A DNA stretch of 5,223 bases from J134 sp964484045 (lineage in GTDB: Bacteria > Pseudomonadota > Alphaproteobacteria > Sphingomonadales > Rhodothalassiaceae): contig CAZAEP010000184.1 of the NCBI GenBank assembly GCA_964484045.1, positions 1-5,223 of the forward strand. The letters run 5' to 3'. How positions within the stretch are numbered: the first letter of the stretch is position 1; each line of letters begins with the position of its first letter. Of this stretch, positions 5,214-5,223 are shown piece after piece. A program made the translations under genes and the position numbers. The notes beneath the pieces were generated by a model. That model worked only from the letters and a program-made list of their open reading frames with translations. It was not told where the DNA came from and did no database searches.

Positions 5214-5223
5214 ATGAAAAAGA
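5214..5223 (+). CDS. glnB: Start of a plus-strand gene, probably nitrogen regulatory protein P-II (GlnB)
   Basis: Only ATG AAA AAG A is in the window, encoding Met-Lys-Lys and the first base of an A-starting codon. This agrees with the usual P-II start MKKIEA. A GAGGG ribosome site lies at 5205-5209, four bases from the ATG. The call rests mostly on context: a strong sigma-54 promoter upstream and the divergent nnr gene, a neighbourhood in which alphaproteobacteria commonly carry glnB followed by glnA. P-II proteins sense 2-oxoglutarate and ATP/ADP and control glutamine synthetase adenylylation and NtrB. Three codons cannot exclude another nitrogen-regulated gene such as the paralogue glnK. 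Confidence 0.65.

Overview
The window looks like a stretch of GC-rich alphaproteobacterial chromosome. The evidence is the minus-strand order tig, clpP, clpX, and the divergent pair nnr / (glnB start) at the right edge, where glnB would be driven by a -24/-12 (sigma-54) promoter. The tRNA-His gene encodes the canonical G-1:C73 pair. The Rhizobiales/Rhodobacterales/Caulobacterales group is known for having lost this pair, so the source may lie elsewhere, for example among Rhodospirillales-like lineages. That placement is inference, not proof.

Layout, left to right. 1-511 (minus) is the N-terminal third of ClpX, cut by the window edge. 512-739 is a spacer with a terminator-like hairpin after clpP, a weak candidate clpX promoter and a possible 24-codon leader ORF. 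740-1366 (minus) is ClpP, complete. 1409-2986 (minus) is trigger factor with a long Lys/Ala-rich C-terminal tail. 3032-3119 (minus) is tRNA-Leu(UAG), only 45 nt upstream of tig. 3120-3304 is a spacer that probably holds the tRNA-Leu promoter. 3305-4792 (minus) is the bifunctional NAD(P)HX epimerase/dehydratase Nnr. 4858-4935 (minus) is tRNA-His(GUG), with a very good sigma-70 type promoter at 4958-4986. 4936-5213 is the divergent control region, and at 5214 a plus-strand gene begins ATG AAA AAG, most likely glnB.

How the genes work together. Trigger factor receives nascent chains at the ribosome. ClpX unfolds substrates and feeds them to the ClpP chamber. Together they form a protein-quality-control cluster, with tig and clpP probably co-transcribed and clpX probably able to be expressed separately. 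Nnr repairs hydrated NAD(P)H and is unrelated in function, but it shares the tRNA-His promoter side of the divergent region. The right edge is a nitrogen-regulation module: sigma-54 promoter, NtrC-like dyad, leader hairpin and PII start.

I see no mobile element, CRISPR array, phage gene or defence system, and no convincing undescribed system. The points most worth a second look are the histone-H1-like tail of trigger factor, the small ORF before clpX, and the regulatory details upstream of glnB.
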